From Vagococcus sp. CY52-2 (GTDB lineage Bacteria > Bacillota > Bacilli > Lactobacillales > Vagococcaceae): a stretch of 64,000 nucleotides of DNA. Of this stretch, positions 54,662 through 64,000 are shown one piece after another. The notes beneath the pieces were generated by a model. That model did no database searches and was not told where the DNA came from. It worked only from the letters and a program-made list of their open reading frames with translations. Position 1 is the stretch's first letter. Every line of letters starts with the position of its first letter. Location of the stretch: NCBI RefSeq assembly GCF_022655055.1, contig NZ_CP093384.1:558001-622000 (forward strand), in the 5' to 3' direction. The position numbers were made by a program, and so were the translations under genes.

Positions 54662-55651
54662 CTATTGGTCAAATAAACTAGTACTATGCATTGGTTGAAT
54701 ACGTTCTTTAGGATTTATGTGGTTTACTGCGTGGTTAACGGCAATCGGTGCTTCACCAAATCCAGTTGCGATAAGTTCAACTTTCCCATCATACGTCGAA
54801 ATATCCCCAATCGCAAAAATACCATCAACAGACGTTCTAGTAGCAGAATCCGTTACAATTGATTGACGTGTTAATTCAATTGGCCAATTCTTTATTGGCC
54901 CTAGTGAAGAAGAAAAACCGTAATTAACGAGTAAATCAGATACGTCAATCGTTTTTGATTCATCTTCTTTTGGATTAAATAGGGTAACACCTGTTAAGTG
55001 TTCTCCATCTCCATGTAATTCTTGAATAACAAAAGGCGTTTCGATTTCGACACTGGATTGTTCTAATAAGCTGATACTATGTTCATGTGCTCTAAACGTT
55101 GGACGACGATGTACCAGTTTGACAGATTTAGCAACATTTTCAAGCATCAATGCCCAATCAACCGCAGAATCACCACCACCACAAATCATGATATCTTTTC
55201 CTCTAAATTGTTCCATATCAGTCACAAAATAGTGTAGTCCTTTTCCTTCATAATACTCATGACCCTCAGTTGTTAATCGTTTTGGTTGAAACGCACCATT
55301 ACCGGCAGCGATGATTACCGTTTTGGAATAATGTGTGCTTTTTTTTGTAATAAGTTTAAACATGTCATCTTCTTTTTCAATTTGTAACACTTCTTCATCT
55401 AAACAAATCGTTTGATTAAACGGTTTAATTTGTTCAACTAATTGATCGACTAATTGTTGTGCTTTTATATTTGGAAACCCTGCTACATCGTAAATGAGCT
55501 TTTCCGGATAAAGTAAACTAAGTTGTCCTCCAAGTTGTGGTAGAGATTCAATAATTTTAGTTTTAGCTTGTCTCATTCCAGCGTAAAAAGCAGCGAAAAT
55601 CCCAGCAGGTCCACCACCAATAATTGTAATATCGTATATTTCTTTTGTCAT
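54662..55651 (-). CDS. Ferredoxin/flavodoxin--NADP+ reductase (YumC-type)
   Basis: A 329-residue thioredoxin-reductase-like flavoprotein without the redox CxxC: FAD site [22 protein letters not shown] site [15 protein letters not shown], and [23 protein letters not shown]. This is the Bacillus YumC type that transfers electrons between NADPH and ferredoxin/flavodoxin. The frame is open to 55771, but AAAGGAG precedes ATG 55651 (MTKEIYD), which is chosen. It diverges from the tetR gene across the operator region. Confidence 0.92.
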   Translation of the reverse strand: MTKEIYDITIIGGGPAGIFAAFYAGMRQAKTKIIESLPQLGGQLSLLYPEKLIYDVAGFPNIKAQQLVDQLVEQIKPFNQTICLDEEVLQIEKEDDMFKLITKKSTHYSKTVIIAAGNGAFQPKRLTTEGHEYYEGKGLHYFVTDMEQFRGKDIMICGGGDSAVDWALMLENVAKSVKLVHRRPTFRAHEHSISLLEQSSVEIETPFVIQELHGDGEHLTGVTLFNPKEDESKTIDVSDLLVNYGFSSSLGPIKNWPIELTRQSIVTDSATRTSVDGIFAIGDISTYDGKVELIATGFGEAPIAVNHAVNHINPKERIQPMHSTSLFDQ

Positions 55652-55737
55652 GTGAAACTCCTTTACTAAATCAATACACAAAGTATAAATGACATTTTTA
55701 GATAAAGAAACTATTTTGAATTTTGAAGTGTTTTTAA

Positions 55738-55783
55738 TTGTTTTATGACACAGTGTCATATACAATGACACTGTGTCATAAAA
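55738..55783 (+). promoter_or_regulatory. Promoter with two TetR-type palindromes
   Basis: TTGTTT (55738-55743), 17 bases, TACAAT (55761-55766) forms the promoter of the regulator-exporter operon. Two near-identical palindromes, TGACAC-A-GTGTCA (55746-55758) and TGACAC-T-GTGTCA (55766-55778), fill the spacer and the start-point region. They are centred 20 bp apart, and together make one 19-bp-armed inverted repeat (55741-55759, 55765-55783). Binding by the adjacent TetR protein is a strong inference. Confidence 0.82.
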
Positions 55784-55801
55784 CAGTTAGGAGGTAGATT
55801 T

Positions 55802-56470
55802 ATGCCAAGTCCCACATTTTTTCGTTTAGAAGAAGAAAAGCAGCAAAAAATTATTGCAGCATGTGAAAAAGAATTTTCTGATGTTCCAATCCATCAAGCA
55901 TCAATCGCTAATATTGTAAAGTATGCTGGTATACCAAGAGGAAGTTTTTATCAATATTTTGAAGATAAAGATGATGTCTTTTACTACATTTGTGATAATT
56001 TAGTAAAAGAACCTGAAACAACATTCATGGCATTATTTAAAGAAAACAAAGGAAACTTATTTTTAACCATGCAAGAATTTTTTGATTATTTTATTTATTT
56101 GATTTTGAGAAGTGATCATGCAAAGTTATTAAAAAATATCTTTATGTATATGGATTACAAACGTTCAAGTGAAATTTTTGATGAATTAAATATTGATCGA
56201 AAAACAGAAAAACATTTGAGAGGTCGAAAAAAGCAACGTTATCACCAATATGAAGAATTAATTGGAAATATTGATTATTCATACTTAAAAATATCTAATG
56301 CAAAAGAATTAAAAGTATTATTAAGATTATTGTTTTATACGATGCACGCATCAATTAATGAAATTTATCGTTCAGAACAAATGGGAAAAAAAGTAAATAT
56401 TGAAAAAGCGAAAGCGGAGTTTAATATGAAGTTAGATTGGATAGCTTACGGGGTAATTGAAGATAAATAG
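55802..56470 (+). CDS. TetR-family repressor of the adjacent exporter
   Basis: A 222-residue regulator with an N-terminal TetR HTH domain (about 8-55: IHQASIANIVKYAGIPRGSFYQYFEDKDD) and a helical ligand-binding domain. It is the first gene of an operon with the two ABC half-transporters (12 bases to efrA). Two palindromic operators overlap its promoter, so it most likely represses itself and the exporter until an inducer, possibly a drug, binds. TAGGAGG precedes the ATG. Confidence 0.92.
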   Translation: MPSPTFFRLEEEKQQKIIAACEKEFSDVPIHQASIANIVKYAGIPRGSFYQYFEDKDDVFYYICDNLVKEPETTFMALFKENKGNLFLTMQEFFDYFIYLILRSDHAKLLKNIFMYMDYKRSSEIFDELNIDRKTEKHLRGRKKQRYHQYEELIGNIDYSYLKISNAKELKVLLRLLFYTMHASINEIYRSEQMGKKVNIEKAKAEFNMKLDWIAYGVIEDK

Positions 56471-56482
56471 GAGGATAGAAGC

Positions 56483-58201
56483 ATGTTAAGAATCATAAAA
56501 CGAATGTCTCTACCAGCAGTTTTAGGGGCTATTTTATTCATCGTAATTCAAATTACGAGCGATTTGTATTTACCAACGCTCACGTCAAATATTATTGATA
56601 ATGGTGTTACTAAGGGAGATATCTCATACATCTGGCGCGTTGGTTTTGTGATGATAGGTATCTCATTTATCGGCATATTAGCATCTATTGCTAATACCTT
56701 TATTGCCACAAGACAAGCGCAAAAACTAGGAAAAAAATTGCGTTCTGAGATTTATGAAAAAGTAGAATATTCATCTCAACGTGAATTTGACAAGATTGGA
56801 ACAGCGTCTTTAATTACCAGAACAACCAATGATGTTAATCAAATTCAAATGGTTAGTCAAATGTTCTTAAGAATCATGATTAATGCACCGATCACATTAA
56901 TAGGTGCAAGTGTTTTGGCTTTTTATCGTGACAGAGAACTGACAAAAATATTTTTATATGTCATTCCAATGATTATATTAGTTGTGGGCGTCACAATGTA
57001 TTTTGCGATTCCATTATTTAAAAGTTTACAACAAAAAACAGATAGACTGAACTTAGTATTTCGTGAAGGACTAACAGGTGTACGGGTTATCCGTGCATTT
57101 AATCAAACAAAATTTGAAGAGCATCGTTTTGATGATGCTAATAAAGACTACACGAATACTGCCATAAAGGTAAATACACTGATGTCATTCTTATTACCTG
57201 TGATTACGTTCATTATTAGTGTGACAAATGTATCTATTATTTGGTTTGGTGGTCATAATATCGCGGAAGGAACGCTTGAAGTAGGGAACATGATGGCGTT
57301 TATGACGTATGCTATGCAAATTTTAATGAGTTTTGTGATGATGGCGATGATTTTTGTATTTGTACCCCGTGCTCAAGCATCAGCTGTTCGTATTAATGAA
57401 GTACTTGATATGAAAGACGATATTAAAAATCCAGATTCACCAAAAGCATTTAATTCAGATAGTTCATTAACATTTAAAGAAGTTAGTTATAGCTACAGTG
57501 GTGCCGAAAAACCTGCTTTATCTGATGTTGATTTTACCGCAAAAAAAGGTGATACGGTTGCGATTATCGGAGGGACTGGTTCAGGTAAATCGACGTTGGT
57601 CAATTTAATTCCACGTTTCTTTGATACAACAGAAGGTGAGATATTAGTGGATGAATGCAATGTAAAAGATGTCTTGCAACATGAACTAAGAGAAAAAGTC
57701 AGTTTTGTACCACAAAAAGCAGTGCTATTTACCGGAACAATCCGATCAAATATGCAATATGGGAAAGAAAATGCAACAGACGACGAGATTTGGAAAGCTT
57801 TAGAAACAGCACAAGCAAAATCATTTGTTTCTGAATTACCAGATGGTTTGGATAGTAAAGTTGAGCAAGGTGGAACAAACTTCTCAGGTGGACAGCGTCA
57901 ACGTCTATGTATAGCTAGAGCACTTATAAAAGACGCGTCAGTTTATGTATTTGATGATTCCTTCTCAGCACTTGATTTTAAAACAGATGCTGCTCTTAGA
58001 AAAGCATTGAAAGAGTCGATTACTGAAGCAGTAGTCGTCATAGTAGCGCAAAGAATTAGTACCGTGGTGGATGCTGATACGATTCTCGTATTAGATGATG
58101 GTGTCATGGTAGGTCGTGGCGATCACCAAACGCTAAAAGCAACAAATGATACCTATCAAGAAATTATTTCATCACAGTTGAGTAAGGAGGAAATAGCATG
58201 A
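56483..58201 (+). CDS. Heterodimeric ABC multidrug exporter, subunit A (EfrA-like)
   Basis: A 572-residue half-transporter: six membrane helices (about 15-305) followed by an ATPase domain with Walker A GGTGSGKST (about 363-371), canonical signature FSGGQRQR and Walker B VYVFDDSFSALD. An Asp stands where the catalytic Glu is expected, so its own ATP site is the degenerate one. This is the pattern of EfrA, LmrC and BmrC. It overlaps subunit B by ATGA. Drug specificity is unknown. AGGAGG precedes the ATG. Confidence 0.92.
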   Translation: MLRIIKRMSLPAVLGAILFIVIQITSDLYLPTLTSNIIDNGVTKGDISYIWRVGFVMIGISFIGILASIANTFIATRQAQKLGKKLRSEIYEKVEYSSQREFDKIGTASLITRTTNDVNQIQMVSQMFLRIMINAPITLIGASVLAFYRDRELTKIFLYVIPMIILVVGVTMYFAIPLFKSLQQKTDRLNLVFREGLTGVRVIRAFNQTKFEEHRFDDANKDYTNTAIKVNTLMSFLLPVITFIISVTNVSIIWFGGHNIAEGTLEVGNMMAFMTYAMQILMSFVMMAMIFVFVPRAQASAVRINEVLDMKDDIKNPDSPKAFNSDSSLTFKEVSYSYSGAEKPALSDVDFTAKKGDTVAIIGGTGSGKSTLVNLIPRFFDTTEGEILVDECNVKDVLQHELREKVSFVPQKAVLFTGTIRSNMQYGKENATDDEIWKALETAQAKSFVSELPDGLDSKVEQGGTNFSGGQRQRLCIARALIKDASVYVFDDSFSALDFKTDAALRKALKESITEAVVVIVAQRISTVVDADTILVLDDGVMVGRGDHQTLKATNDTYQEIISSQLSKEEIA

Positions 58202-60042
58202 GACAGCACGGACCTGGTGGAGTAAAAGGAAAAAAAGCCAAACCAAAGAATTTTTGGAAAACAACCAAACGATTGATGTCATATATGTTAAAACGATGGT
58301 ATTTAATAGCATTAGTGTTTGTGTTAGCTACCGCCTCAACAATATTTCAAATCCGTACCCCTAAAATATTAGGGGAAGCAACAACTGAAATTTTTTCTGG
58401 GTTAATGAAAGCCAAACAAACGATGATGAGTGGTGGAAAAGTAGGGAAAATCGATATCGATTTTGATAAAATTGCTAGTATTTTAATGATTGTTCTAGCG
58501 ATGTATATTGCTTCTGCTGTTTTTAGTTTTCTACAACAGTTTATTATGACACGAATTTCTCAACGAACAGTGTATCAATTAAGAAAAGAATTTAAAGAAA
58601 AAATGGGACGTGTCCCTGTTTCTTACTATGACACGCATTCAAATGGTGATATTATGTCTCGTGCGATTAACGACATGGATAATATTGCTACAACCCTCCA
58701 ACAAACGTTAACTCAGTTTGTAACAAGTATTTTAATGTTTTTCGGGGTACTGTGGATGATGTTAACAATCAGCTGGAAGTTAACAATTGTTGCAGCGTTG
58801 ACAGTGCCACTAAGTTTAATCATCACAATGATTATTGCACCAAAATCTCAACGTTATTTTGGCAAACAACAAGCGAGTTTAGGTTTATTAAACAATCAGA
58901 TTGAAGAAAGCTATAGTGGACATGCAGTTGTTAAAAGTTTTAATCATGAAAAAGATAATATAGATGTATTTGAAATTCAAAATCAACAGTTATATGAATC
59001 TGGTTGGAAATCGCAATTTATTTCAGCGATTATTATGCCATTGATGAACTTTGTAAAAAATATTAGTTATGTCTTTATTGCTGTATTAGGTGGGATTCAA
59101 GTAGCAAATGGATACATGCCTTTAGGGGACGTACAAGCTTTTATGCAATACACTAACCAATTTGCTCAACCTCTAAGTCAAATGGCGAATCTGTTAAATA
59201 CAATCCAATCAACAATTGCTTCGGCTGAACGTATTTTTGATGTATTAGATGAAATGGAAATGAGTGATGCAATAGTTGATGATTCACTTGCTAAACCAAC
59301 AGATGCAGTTGTGTCATTCCAACATATGGCATTTGGGTATGATGATAGTGAATTATTGATGAAAGACTTTAACTTAGATGTATTTAAGGGACAAAAAGTT
59401 GCCATTGTAGGACCAACAGGTGCTGGTAAAACAACGATCATCAATTTACTTGAGCGTTTTTATGACGTTTCAGGTGGATCGATTTTGTATCAAGGAAAAG
59501 ACACTCGTAATATTAAACGTGAAAAACTACGTTCTCATTTTTCAATGGTTTTACAAGATACTTGGTTATTCACTGGTTCAATTGTTGATAACATTCGCTA
59601 TGGAAAAATGGATGCTAGTGAAGAAGATGTTATTCGTGCAGCAAAAGCAGCACGTGTAGATGAATTTGTTCGTCGTTTACCAGAAGGATATGATACCGTG
59701 TTAAACGAAGACGCATCAAATATTTCTCAAGGACAAAGACAGTTAATCACCATCGCTCGGGCTTTTTTAGTTAATCCAGATGTCTTAATTTTAGATGAAG
59801 CCACTTCAAGTGTTGATACAAGAACTGAAATATTGATACAAGAAGCAATGGATAGATTATTAGAAGGTCGTACAAGTTTTGTTGTGGCTCACAGATTATC
59901 AACGATTCGCGATGCAGATAATATTATTGTGATGGATCAAGGGGACATCGTTGAAACAGGAAATCATGATCAATTACTTGAAAAAGCCGGTTTCTATGCT
60001 GAATTGTATAATAGTCAATTTTCAACAGGGGTAAGTATTTAA
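58198..60042 (+). CDS. Heterodimeric ABC multidrug exporter, subunit B (EfrB-like)
   Basis: A 614-residue half-transporter with a basic N-terminal extension, six membrane helices (about 35-340), and an ATPase domain with Walker A GPTGAGKTT (about 405-413), signature ISQGQRQ (non-canonical) and Walker B VLILDEATSSVD with the catalytic Glu. It complements subunit A: canonical signature in A faces the intact Walker B of B, giving one competent ATP site. Extra residues MMSGGKVGKIDIDFDK in the first extracellular region are typical of EfrB/LmrD. Start overlaps subunit A by 4 bases. Confidence 0.92.
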   Translation: MRQHGPGGVKGKKAKPKNFWKTTKRLMSYMLKRWYLIALVFVLATASTIFQIRTPKILGEATTEIFSGLMKAKQTMMSGGKVGKIDIDFDKIASILMIVLAMYIASAVFSFLQQFIMTRISQRTVYQLRKEFKEKMGRVPVSYYDTHSNGDIMSRAINDMDNIATTLQQTLTQFVTSILMFFGVLWMMLTISWKLTIVAALTVPLSLIITMIIAPKSQRYFGKQQASLGLLNNQIEESYSGHAVVKSFNHEKDNIDVFEIQNQQLYESGWKSQFISAIIMPLMNFVKNISYVFIAVLGGIQVANGYMPLGDVQAFMQYTNQFAQPLSQMANLLNTIQSTIASAERIFDVLDEMEMSDAIVDDSLAKPTDAVVSFQHMAFGYDDSELLMKDFNLDVFKGQKVAIVGPTGAGKTTIINLLERFYDVSGGSILYQGKDTRNIKREKLRSHFSMVLQDTWLFTGSIVDNIRYGKMDASEEDVIRAAKAARVDEFVRRLPEGYDTVLNEDASNISQGQRQLITIARAFLVNPDVLILDEATSSVDTRTEILIQEAMDRLLEGRTSFVVAHRLSTIRDADNIIVMDQGDIVETGNHDQLLEKAGFYAELYNSQFSTGVSI

Positions 60043-60170
60043 TAAAGAAAATGATATTCATCTAATTTTCTGAATATAATAATGGAATTTCTTGGATAAA
60101 AGGTGTTACAATGTAAAGTGATATTGAGGGAAAAGACATTGATTCGAAAATTTAGGGGGAAATGAATATT

Positions 60171-61055
60171 ATGGTTAACTTTTCATTAAATCCAAACACC
60201 AAATTAACTTCTGTTGCCATTAAGGTAAAAGATTTTGACAGAATGTTAAGTTTCTACCAACAAGTTGTTGGGTTTGATTTGATTAATGAAGAAAATGATA
60301 TGGCGATTTTAGGTATTGGTAGCCAGAAAAGAAAATTGCTGGGATTGATTTCGACACCAGATGGCGTGGAAGGGTCAAATATTCAGACAGGATTAAACCA
60401 TACATCGTTTGTTTTTCCAACTCGAGACGATCTTGCTCGTTTTATTAAGCATCTCATGTTATTAAATTATCCAATTGAAGGCGAAAGTGATCATGGTTTT
60501 TGTGAGTCAGTTTATATCAGTGATCCTGAAAATAATCGTTTAGAATTTAGTTGGGATAAGCCAAAAGATGAGTGGCCAATGGTAGATGGTAAAATAGATG
60601 GTGTAACAAAAGAATTAAACATTCAACAATGTTTAAACAATGTGAAAGGTGAATACACATCAGTTCCAGATGAAACAAAAGTGGGACATGTTCATTTATC
60701 AGTATCGGATTTAGAAATGGTTTATAATTTTTATGCTGAGACATTAGGATTCAAAATAAAAGATGATGATTTTAGTTCAACTCATTTATTGTCAGTTAAC
60801 GATTATCATCACCAGCTAGCCATTAATGAATCACAATCAAATGACATGTCACCTGTTATTCGTGATACTGACTTAGGAGTAGACCATGTAACGTTTGATG
60901 TCCCAACAATGGAGGATTTACTTTCATTAAAGGAGAATCTTGAGACACTTGGTAGTGACTTCTACTATAATAAAGGCAAGAGAATTATTGGATTATATGA
61001 TCCAAGTGGTATTCATTTGTGGTTTATTGTATTTAAAAAAGAGAACAAAAAATAG
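60171..61055 (+). CDS. VOC-family protein, two glyoxalase domains (CatE-like)
   Basis: About 294 residues made of two vicinal-oxygen-chelate domains (about 10-130 and 165-290): LTSVAIKVKDFDRMLSFYQQVVGF, then KVGHVHLSVSDLEMVYNFYAETLGF. Ends of domains carry glutamate ligands in DPENNRLEFSWD and the related DPSGIHLWF (Glu absent in the latter). Similar proteins are ring-cleaving dioxygenases (CatE) or of unknown function; substrate not determinable. An ATG at 60162 is too close to AGGGGG, so 60171 (MVNFSLN) is used. Confidence 0.85.
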   Translation: MVNFSLNPNTKLTSVAIKVKDFDRMLSFYQQVVGFDLINEENDMAILGIGSQKRKLLGLISTPDGVEGSNIQTGLNHTSFVFPTRDDLARFIKHLMLLNYPIEGESDHGFCESVYISDPENNRLEFSWDKPKDEWPMVDGKIDGVTKELNIQQCLNNVKGEYTSVPDETKVGHVHLSVSDLEMVYNFYAETLGFKIKDDDFSSTHLLSVNDYHHQLAINESQSNDMSPVIRDTDLGVDHVTFDVPTMEDLLSLKENLETLGSDFYYNKGKRIIGLYDPSGIHLWFIVFKKENKK

Positions 61056-61062
61056 CAATAAG

Positions 61063-61109
61063 GCTGATAATCTCTACTGGTAAGACTAGTTAGAATTATC
61101 AGCTTTTTT
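61063..61109 (+). terminator. Terminator after the VOC gene
   Basis: GCTGATAAT (61063-61071) with ATTATCAGC (61095-61103), 23-base loop that can pair further, then six T residues. Confidence 0.8.
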
Positions 61110-61129
61110 GTGGATAAGAAGGAGATAGA

Positions 61130-62152
61130 ATGTATTCTAAAACCATTCAATTTATTGAGTCATTGTGTAAAGAAAGCATCATTCCAGGTGCTAATTATTT
61201 GTTTTTTAGTCAAGATAATGTTGTAAGGGGAAGTACGGGGTATAAACAATTTTTACCTGTTAAAGAAAAAGCAACCTCTAATGTCTTATATGATATGGCA
61301 TCACTTACGAAAGTTATGATGACTAATACTGTCGTATTAAAATTAATTGAACAAAATCAACTAAATATTGATGTGCCTTTTAACACGTATTTACCCATAT
61401 GGCATGAAGACAAGGTGACATTAAGACATCTGTTAACACATACCTCAGCTATTTCAGGGTACATTGACAATAGAGATGAGCTATCAGCTGAAGAATTAAA
61501 AGAGGCGTTGTTGACGTTACCAGTAGATTATAAAAAAATGGGCAGAGAAAAAAAATATACAGATACGGGAACGTTATTAATAGGATTTATGCTTGAAGAG
61601 ATTTATAGACAGAATGTTCATAATATATTTGAAAAGGAAGTTTTAATCCCCTTAAATATGGTGCATAGTGGTTTTAGTAAAATAAACACTTCTTTATGTG
61701 CACCAACAGAGTTAACGAAAAATAGAGATTTAATTAAAGGAGAAGTACATGATCCAAAAGCATATCAATTAAAGGAACACTGTGGCAGTGCGGGGTTATT
61801 TAGTAATATTGACGATAGTTTTAAATTTGTTCAAATGATGTTAAATAAAGGAAGGCTACCAAATGGAGAAGTATTTTTAGAAGAAGAAACAGTGATGTTA
61901 TTATTAAATGATTTTACACCGAATAACGATTTATCTCGTTCACTAGGTTGGGATTTAAAGTATCATTTAGAAAAAAAACATCCGATATTATATCATACTG
62001 GTTATACTGGTACTTTTATGTTGATAGATATTATTGAACAAGAGGCTTTTATTTTTTTATCAAATCGAGTCCATCCTTATGATAATAGACAAGATTATTT
62101 AAGAAAACGTGATGAATTAATTGAAGTTTATCAAAAAGAACAGACGAATTAA
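61130..62152 (+). CDS. Serine hydrolase, beta-lactamase/PBP4* family
   Basis: A 340-residue class C beta-lactamase-related protein. Active-site SLTK (Ser58-Lys61), the tyrosine motif KYTDTG (about 145-150) and a C-terminal HTGYTG (in place of KTG) are present. No signal peptide, so cytoplasmic. Relatives are esterases or D-amino-acid peptidases rather than antibiotic-degrading enzymes. AAGGAG precedes the ATG. manA begins 53 bases downstream, with its own ribosome binding site. Confidence 0.88.
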   Translation: MYSKTIQFIESLCKESIIPGANYLFFSQDNVVRGSTGYKQFLPVKEKATSNVLYDMASLTKVMMTNTVVLKLIEQNQLNIDVPFNTYLPIWHEDKVTLRHLLTHTSAISGYIDNRDELSAEELKEALLTLPVDYKKMGREKKYTDTGTLLIGFMLEEIYRQNVHNIFEKEVLIPLNMVHSGFSKINTSLCAPTELTKNRDLIKGEVHDPKAYQLKEHCGSAGLFSNIDDSFKFVQMMLNKGRLPNGEVFLEEETVMLLLNDFTPNNDLSRSLGWDLKYHLEKKHPILYHTGYTGTFMLIDIIEQEAFIFLSNRVHPYDNRQDYLRKRDELIEVYQKEQTN

Positions 62153-62204
62153 ACAAGAAATGATATACTATTTTTATCAATATAGATGAGGTGAGGGGAA
62201 AAAG

Positions 62205-63167
62205 ATGGCAGAACCATTATTTTTAAAACCAGTATTCCAAGAAAAAATTTGGGGTGGAGAAAAATTATCGACTGAGTTTGGTTATGAATTAACTAGTAAA
62301 ATGATAGGGGAATGTTGGGCAATTAGTGCGCATCCTCATGGTGTTTGTACGGTTAAAAATGGGGATTTCAAGGGAGAAAAGTTAGATGATTTATGGAAAA
62401 AACATCCGGAACTTTTTGGTAATCCAAAAGAAGACGTATTTCCATTACTGACTAAAATTTTAGATGCTGAAGATGACTTATCTGTTCAAGTCCATCCTGA
62501 TGATTTTTATGGGTTAAGTCATGAGGGAGAATTAGGAAAAACGGAATGTTGGTATATCATTAGTGCAGAACCTGGAGCGGAAATTATTTATGGTCATCAT
62601 GCTAAATCAAAAGAAGAATTAAAAAAAATGATAGACTCAGGTGAGTGGAATCAATTATTGAGACGTATACCTGTTAAAAAAGGTGATTTTTTCTATGTTC
62701 CTAGTGGGACCATTCATGCCATTGGTAGTGGGATTATGATTTTAGAAACGCAACAAAGCAGTGACACAACTTATCGCGTATATGATTATGATAGAGCAGA
62801 TGACAATGGAAACACGCGTGAATTACATATTCAACAATCACTAGATGTGACGACTATTCCTCATATTGACCCTAAATTAGAAATAACGCAATTAAATGAG
62901 AATCAATCAAGTGTAACAACCTTTATTGAATCAGATTATTTTGATGTATTTGAGTGGAATGTCGATGGCATATTAGATATCAAATCTCATGCACCATACA
63001 CATTAGCGAGTGTTATTGAAGGGTTTGGTTATTTAAAAATCGGTGCTAATCAAACGTATGAACTCTCAAAAGGAATGCATTTCATTATTCCCAATGGTAT
63101 TGACACATGGGTATTAGAAGGTGATATGGATATCATCGCATCAGAGCCTGGAAAAAAGAATAGATAA
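62205..63167 (+). CDS. manA: Mannose-6-phosphate isomerase, class I
   Basis: A zinc cupin enzyme interconverting mannose 6-phosphate and fructose 6-phosphate. The 320 residues show IWGGEKLSTEFGY, metal ligands in SVQVHPDD, the KTECWYI segment and VPSGTIHAIGSGIMILETQQSSDTTYR-type core, all of the short Firmicute ManA type. GAGGTGAGGGG precedes the ATG. A strong hairpin lies between it and convergent ald. Confidence 0.95.
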   Translation: MAEPLFLKPVFQEKIWGGEKLSTEFGYELTSKMIGECWAISAHPHGVCTVKNGDFKGEKLDDLWKKHPELFGNPKEDVFPLLTKILDAEDDLSVQVHPDDFYGLSHEGELGKTECWYIISAEPGAEIIYGHHAKSKEELKKMIDSGEWNQLLRRIPVKKGDFFYVPSGTIHAIGSGIMILETQQSSDTTYRVYDYDRADDNGNTRELHIQQSLDVTTIPHIDPKLEITQLNENQSSVTTFIESDYFDVFEWNVDGILDIKSHAPYTLASVIEGFGYLKIGANQTYELSKGMHFIIPNGIDTWVLEGDMDIIASEPGKKNR

Positions 63168-63171
63168 TAAA

Positions 63172-63207
63172 AAAGACATCATGTTGCAAAATCAACATGA
63201 TGTCTTT
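63172..63207. terminator. Bidirectional terminator between manA and ald
   Basis: A perfect 15-bp stem AAAGACATCATGTTG (63172-63186) with its complement (63193-63207); A-rich before, T-rich after. Confidence 0.85.
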
Positions 63208-63214
63208 AGTTTCA

Positions 63215-64000
63215 TTATAATAATTCTGTGATTGGTTTATAGTCATCTAAACGATTTTGATCTTCAGCAATTACGTTTGAATTTAAACTACCATTGTATG
63301 TATTAAATCCATTTCTTAGAGCTTCGTCAGTTGCAACAATTTCTTTTAAAGATTGATTAGCCAACTTAACAATATATGGTAACGTATTATTTGTTAAAGC
63401 AAGAGTTGATGTGCGAGCTACTGCACCAGGCATGTTTGCAACTGCATAATGAACAACGTCATGTCTAATATAAGTTGGATTATCATGGCTTGTTACGTGG
63501 TCAGTCGTTTCAAAAATACCACCTTGGTCAATTGCAATATCAATGACAACAGAACCAGGTTTCATTTGTTTAATCATATTTTCAGTAACAAGTTTTGGTG
63601 CTTTACGTCCAGGTATTAAAACGGCACCAATAACTAAATCAGCTATTTTAACTGATTTTTCAATGTTATGAGAATTAGAAATAACAGTTTCAATGTCATT
63701 TCCAAAAATATCTTCTAGTTGTGCTAATCGTTGTGGATTAATGTCTAAAATTCTTACTTTGGCACCTAAACCAATGGCAATTCTAGCAGCATTCATACCA
63801 GCAACACCACCACCAATAATAACGACTTGTCCTTTTTCAACACCAGGAACAGAAGACAATAAAACACCTGAACCTTGGTTAATAGATTGTAAGAAGTATG
63901 CACCAGTTTGTGGCGCCATACGACCAGCAATCTCCGACATTGGTGTTAATAAAGGCAATGATCCATCGGGTAAACGAACGGATTCATAAGCAATTGCTGT
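63215..64000 (-). CDS. ald: Alanine dehydrogenase, 5' end outside window
   Basis: Interconverts L-alanine with pyruvate and ammonia using NAD. The visible ~261 C-terminal residues start inside the gene ([31 protein letters not shown]). The NAD site [24 protein letters not shown] and the [24 protein letters not shown] segment follow. The frame is open through the right edge, so the start lies beyond it. Ends at a hairpin shared with manA. Confidence 0.95.
   Translation of the reverse strand, partial: TAIAYESVRLPDGSLPLLTPMSEIAGRMAPQTGAYFLQSINQGSGVLLSSVPGVEKGQVVIIGGGVAGMNAARIAIGLGAKVRILDINPQRLAQLEDIFGNDIETVISNSHNIEKSVKIADLVIGAVLIPGRKAPKLVTENMIKQMKPGSVVIDIAIDQGGIFETTDHVTSHDNPTYIRHDVVHYAVANMPGAVARTSTLALTNNTLPYIVKLANQSLKEIVATDEALRNGFNTYNGSLNSNVIAEDQNRLDDYKPITELL

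Noticed and set aside
60043-60170. Regulatory RNA upstream of the VOC gene
   Set aside because: Only ordinary promoter-like AT-rich sequence; no paired elements or known riboswitch motifs.
61130-62152. Antibiotic-resistance beta-lactamase
   Set aside because: Although it has SxxK, the protein lacks a signal peptide and the KTG motif, and fits the broad serine hydrolase group; resistance is not supported.

Overview
The window is a 64 kb piece of a low-GC Firmicute chromosome, most likely from the Enterococcaceae (a Vagococcus/Enterococcus-type lactic acid bacterium). The evidence is gene content and order: a mevalonate kinase / diphosphomevalonate decarboxylase operon, gpsB - bacterial type B rnpB - THUMP methyltransferase, recU - pbp1A, thymidine kinase - prfA - prmC - Sua5 - glyA, an EfrAB-like heterodimeric ABC exporter, and AAGGAGG-type ribosome binding sites throughout. 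The genus cannot be fixed from the sequence alone. No rRNA, tRNA, insertion sequence, prophage or CRISPR array is visible.

Layout. 1-1.6 kb: mevalonate genes (minus). 2.2-8.1 kb: a cyclophilin lipoprotein, then obg, rnz, an SDR enzyme, a LapA-like membrane protein and rodA. 8.1-13.4 kb: a DtxR/MntR-type regulator, an ArsC-fold protein with a GcvH-like lipoyl carrier, a DadA/ThiO-like oxidase coupled to a 51-residue protein, a CDF transporter and an aminotransferase. 13.5-15.6 kb: a glutamine-type ABC importer. 15.9-28.8 kb is an accessory, partly decaying segment. It holds a broken OppA, a 43-residue LPQTG microprotein, pepT, a dehydrogenase with a stop at codon 3, an XRE regulator beside an interrupted DUF3278-like protein, a lactonase, a pseudouridine synthase, an ABC ATPase remnant, an intact three-gene operon (TrmB-type regulator, TauE/SafE permease, ornithine cyclodeaminase/mu-crystallin enzyme), a frameshifted TVP38 protein, a DbpA-type helicase and a broken prepilin peptidase.

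28.9-34.4 kb is a dense housekeeping block (tdk, prfA, prmC, sua5, glyA, upp). 35-38.5 kb holds azoR, a solitary fabK-like gene, dnaD and nth. 38.6-45.2 kb is the wall/division/RNA block: pbp1A-recU (minus) diverging from gpsB, rnpB, the THUMP methyltransferase and an M32 carboxypeptidase. 45.3-54.6 kb carries ktrB, class I aldolase, a flavodoxin-fold reductase with a small partner, a lipoprotein, a tyrosine phosphatase, ogt, and a yunD-yutD-yutF-TIGR01906 series facing yutG. 54.7-60 kb has ferredoxin-NADP reductase diverging from a TetR regulator and its EfrAB-like exporter, with two palindromic operators in the promoter. 60-64 kb holds a two-domain VOC protein, a serine hydrolase, manA and the 3' part of ald.

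The most notable points are the TrmB-TauE-OCD operon, the LPQTG microprotein that is nothing but a sorting signal, the doubled TetR operator around the exporter promoter, and the clustering of single-lesion pseudogenes in the first 35 kb compared with none seen in the last 28 kb. Many genes have starts different from the longest possible reading frame, because ribosome binding sites point to an internal codon. These are noted gene by gene.
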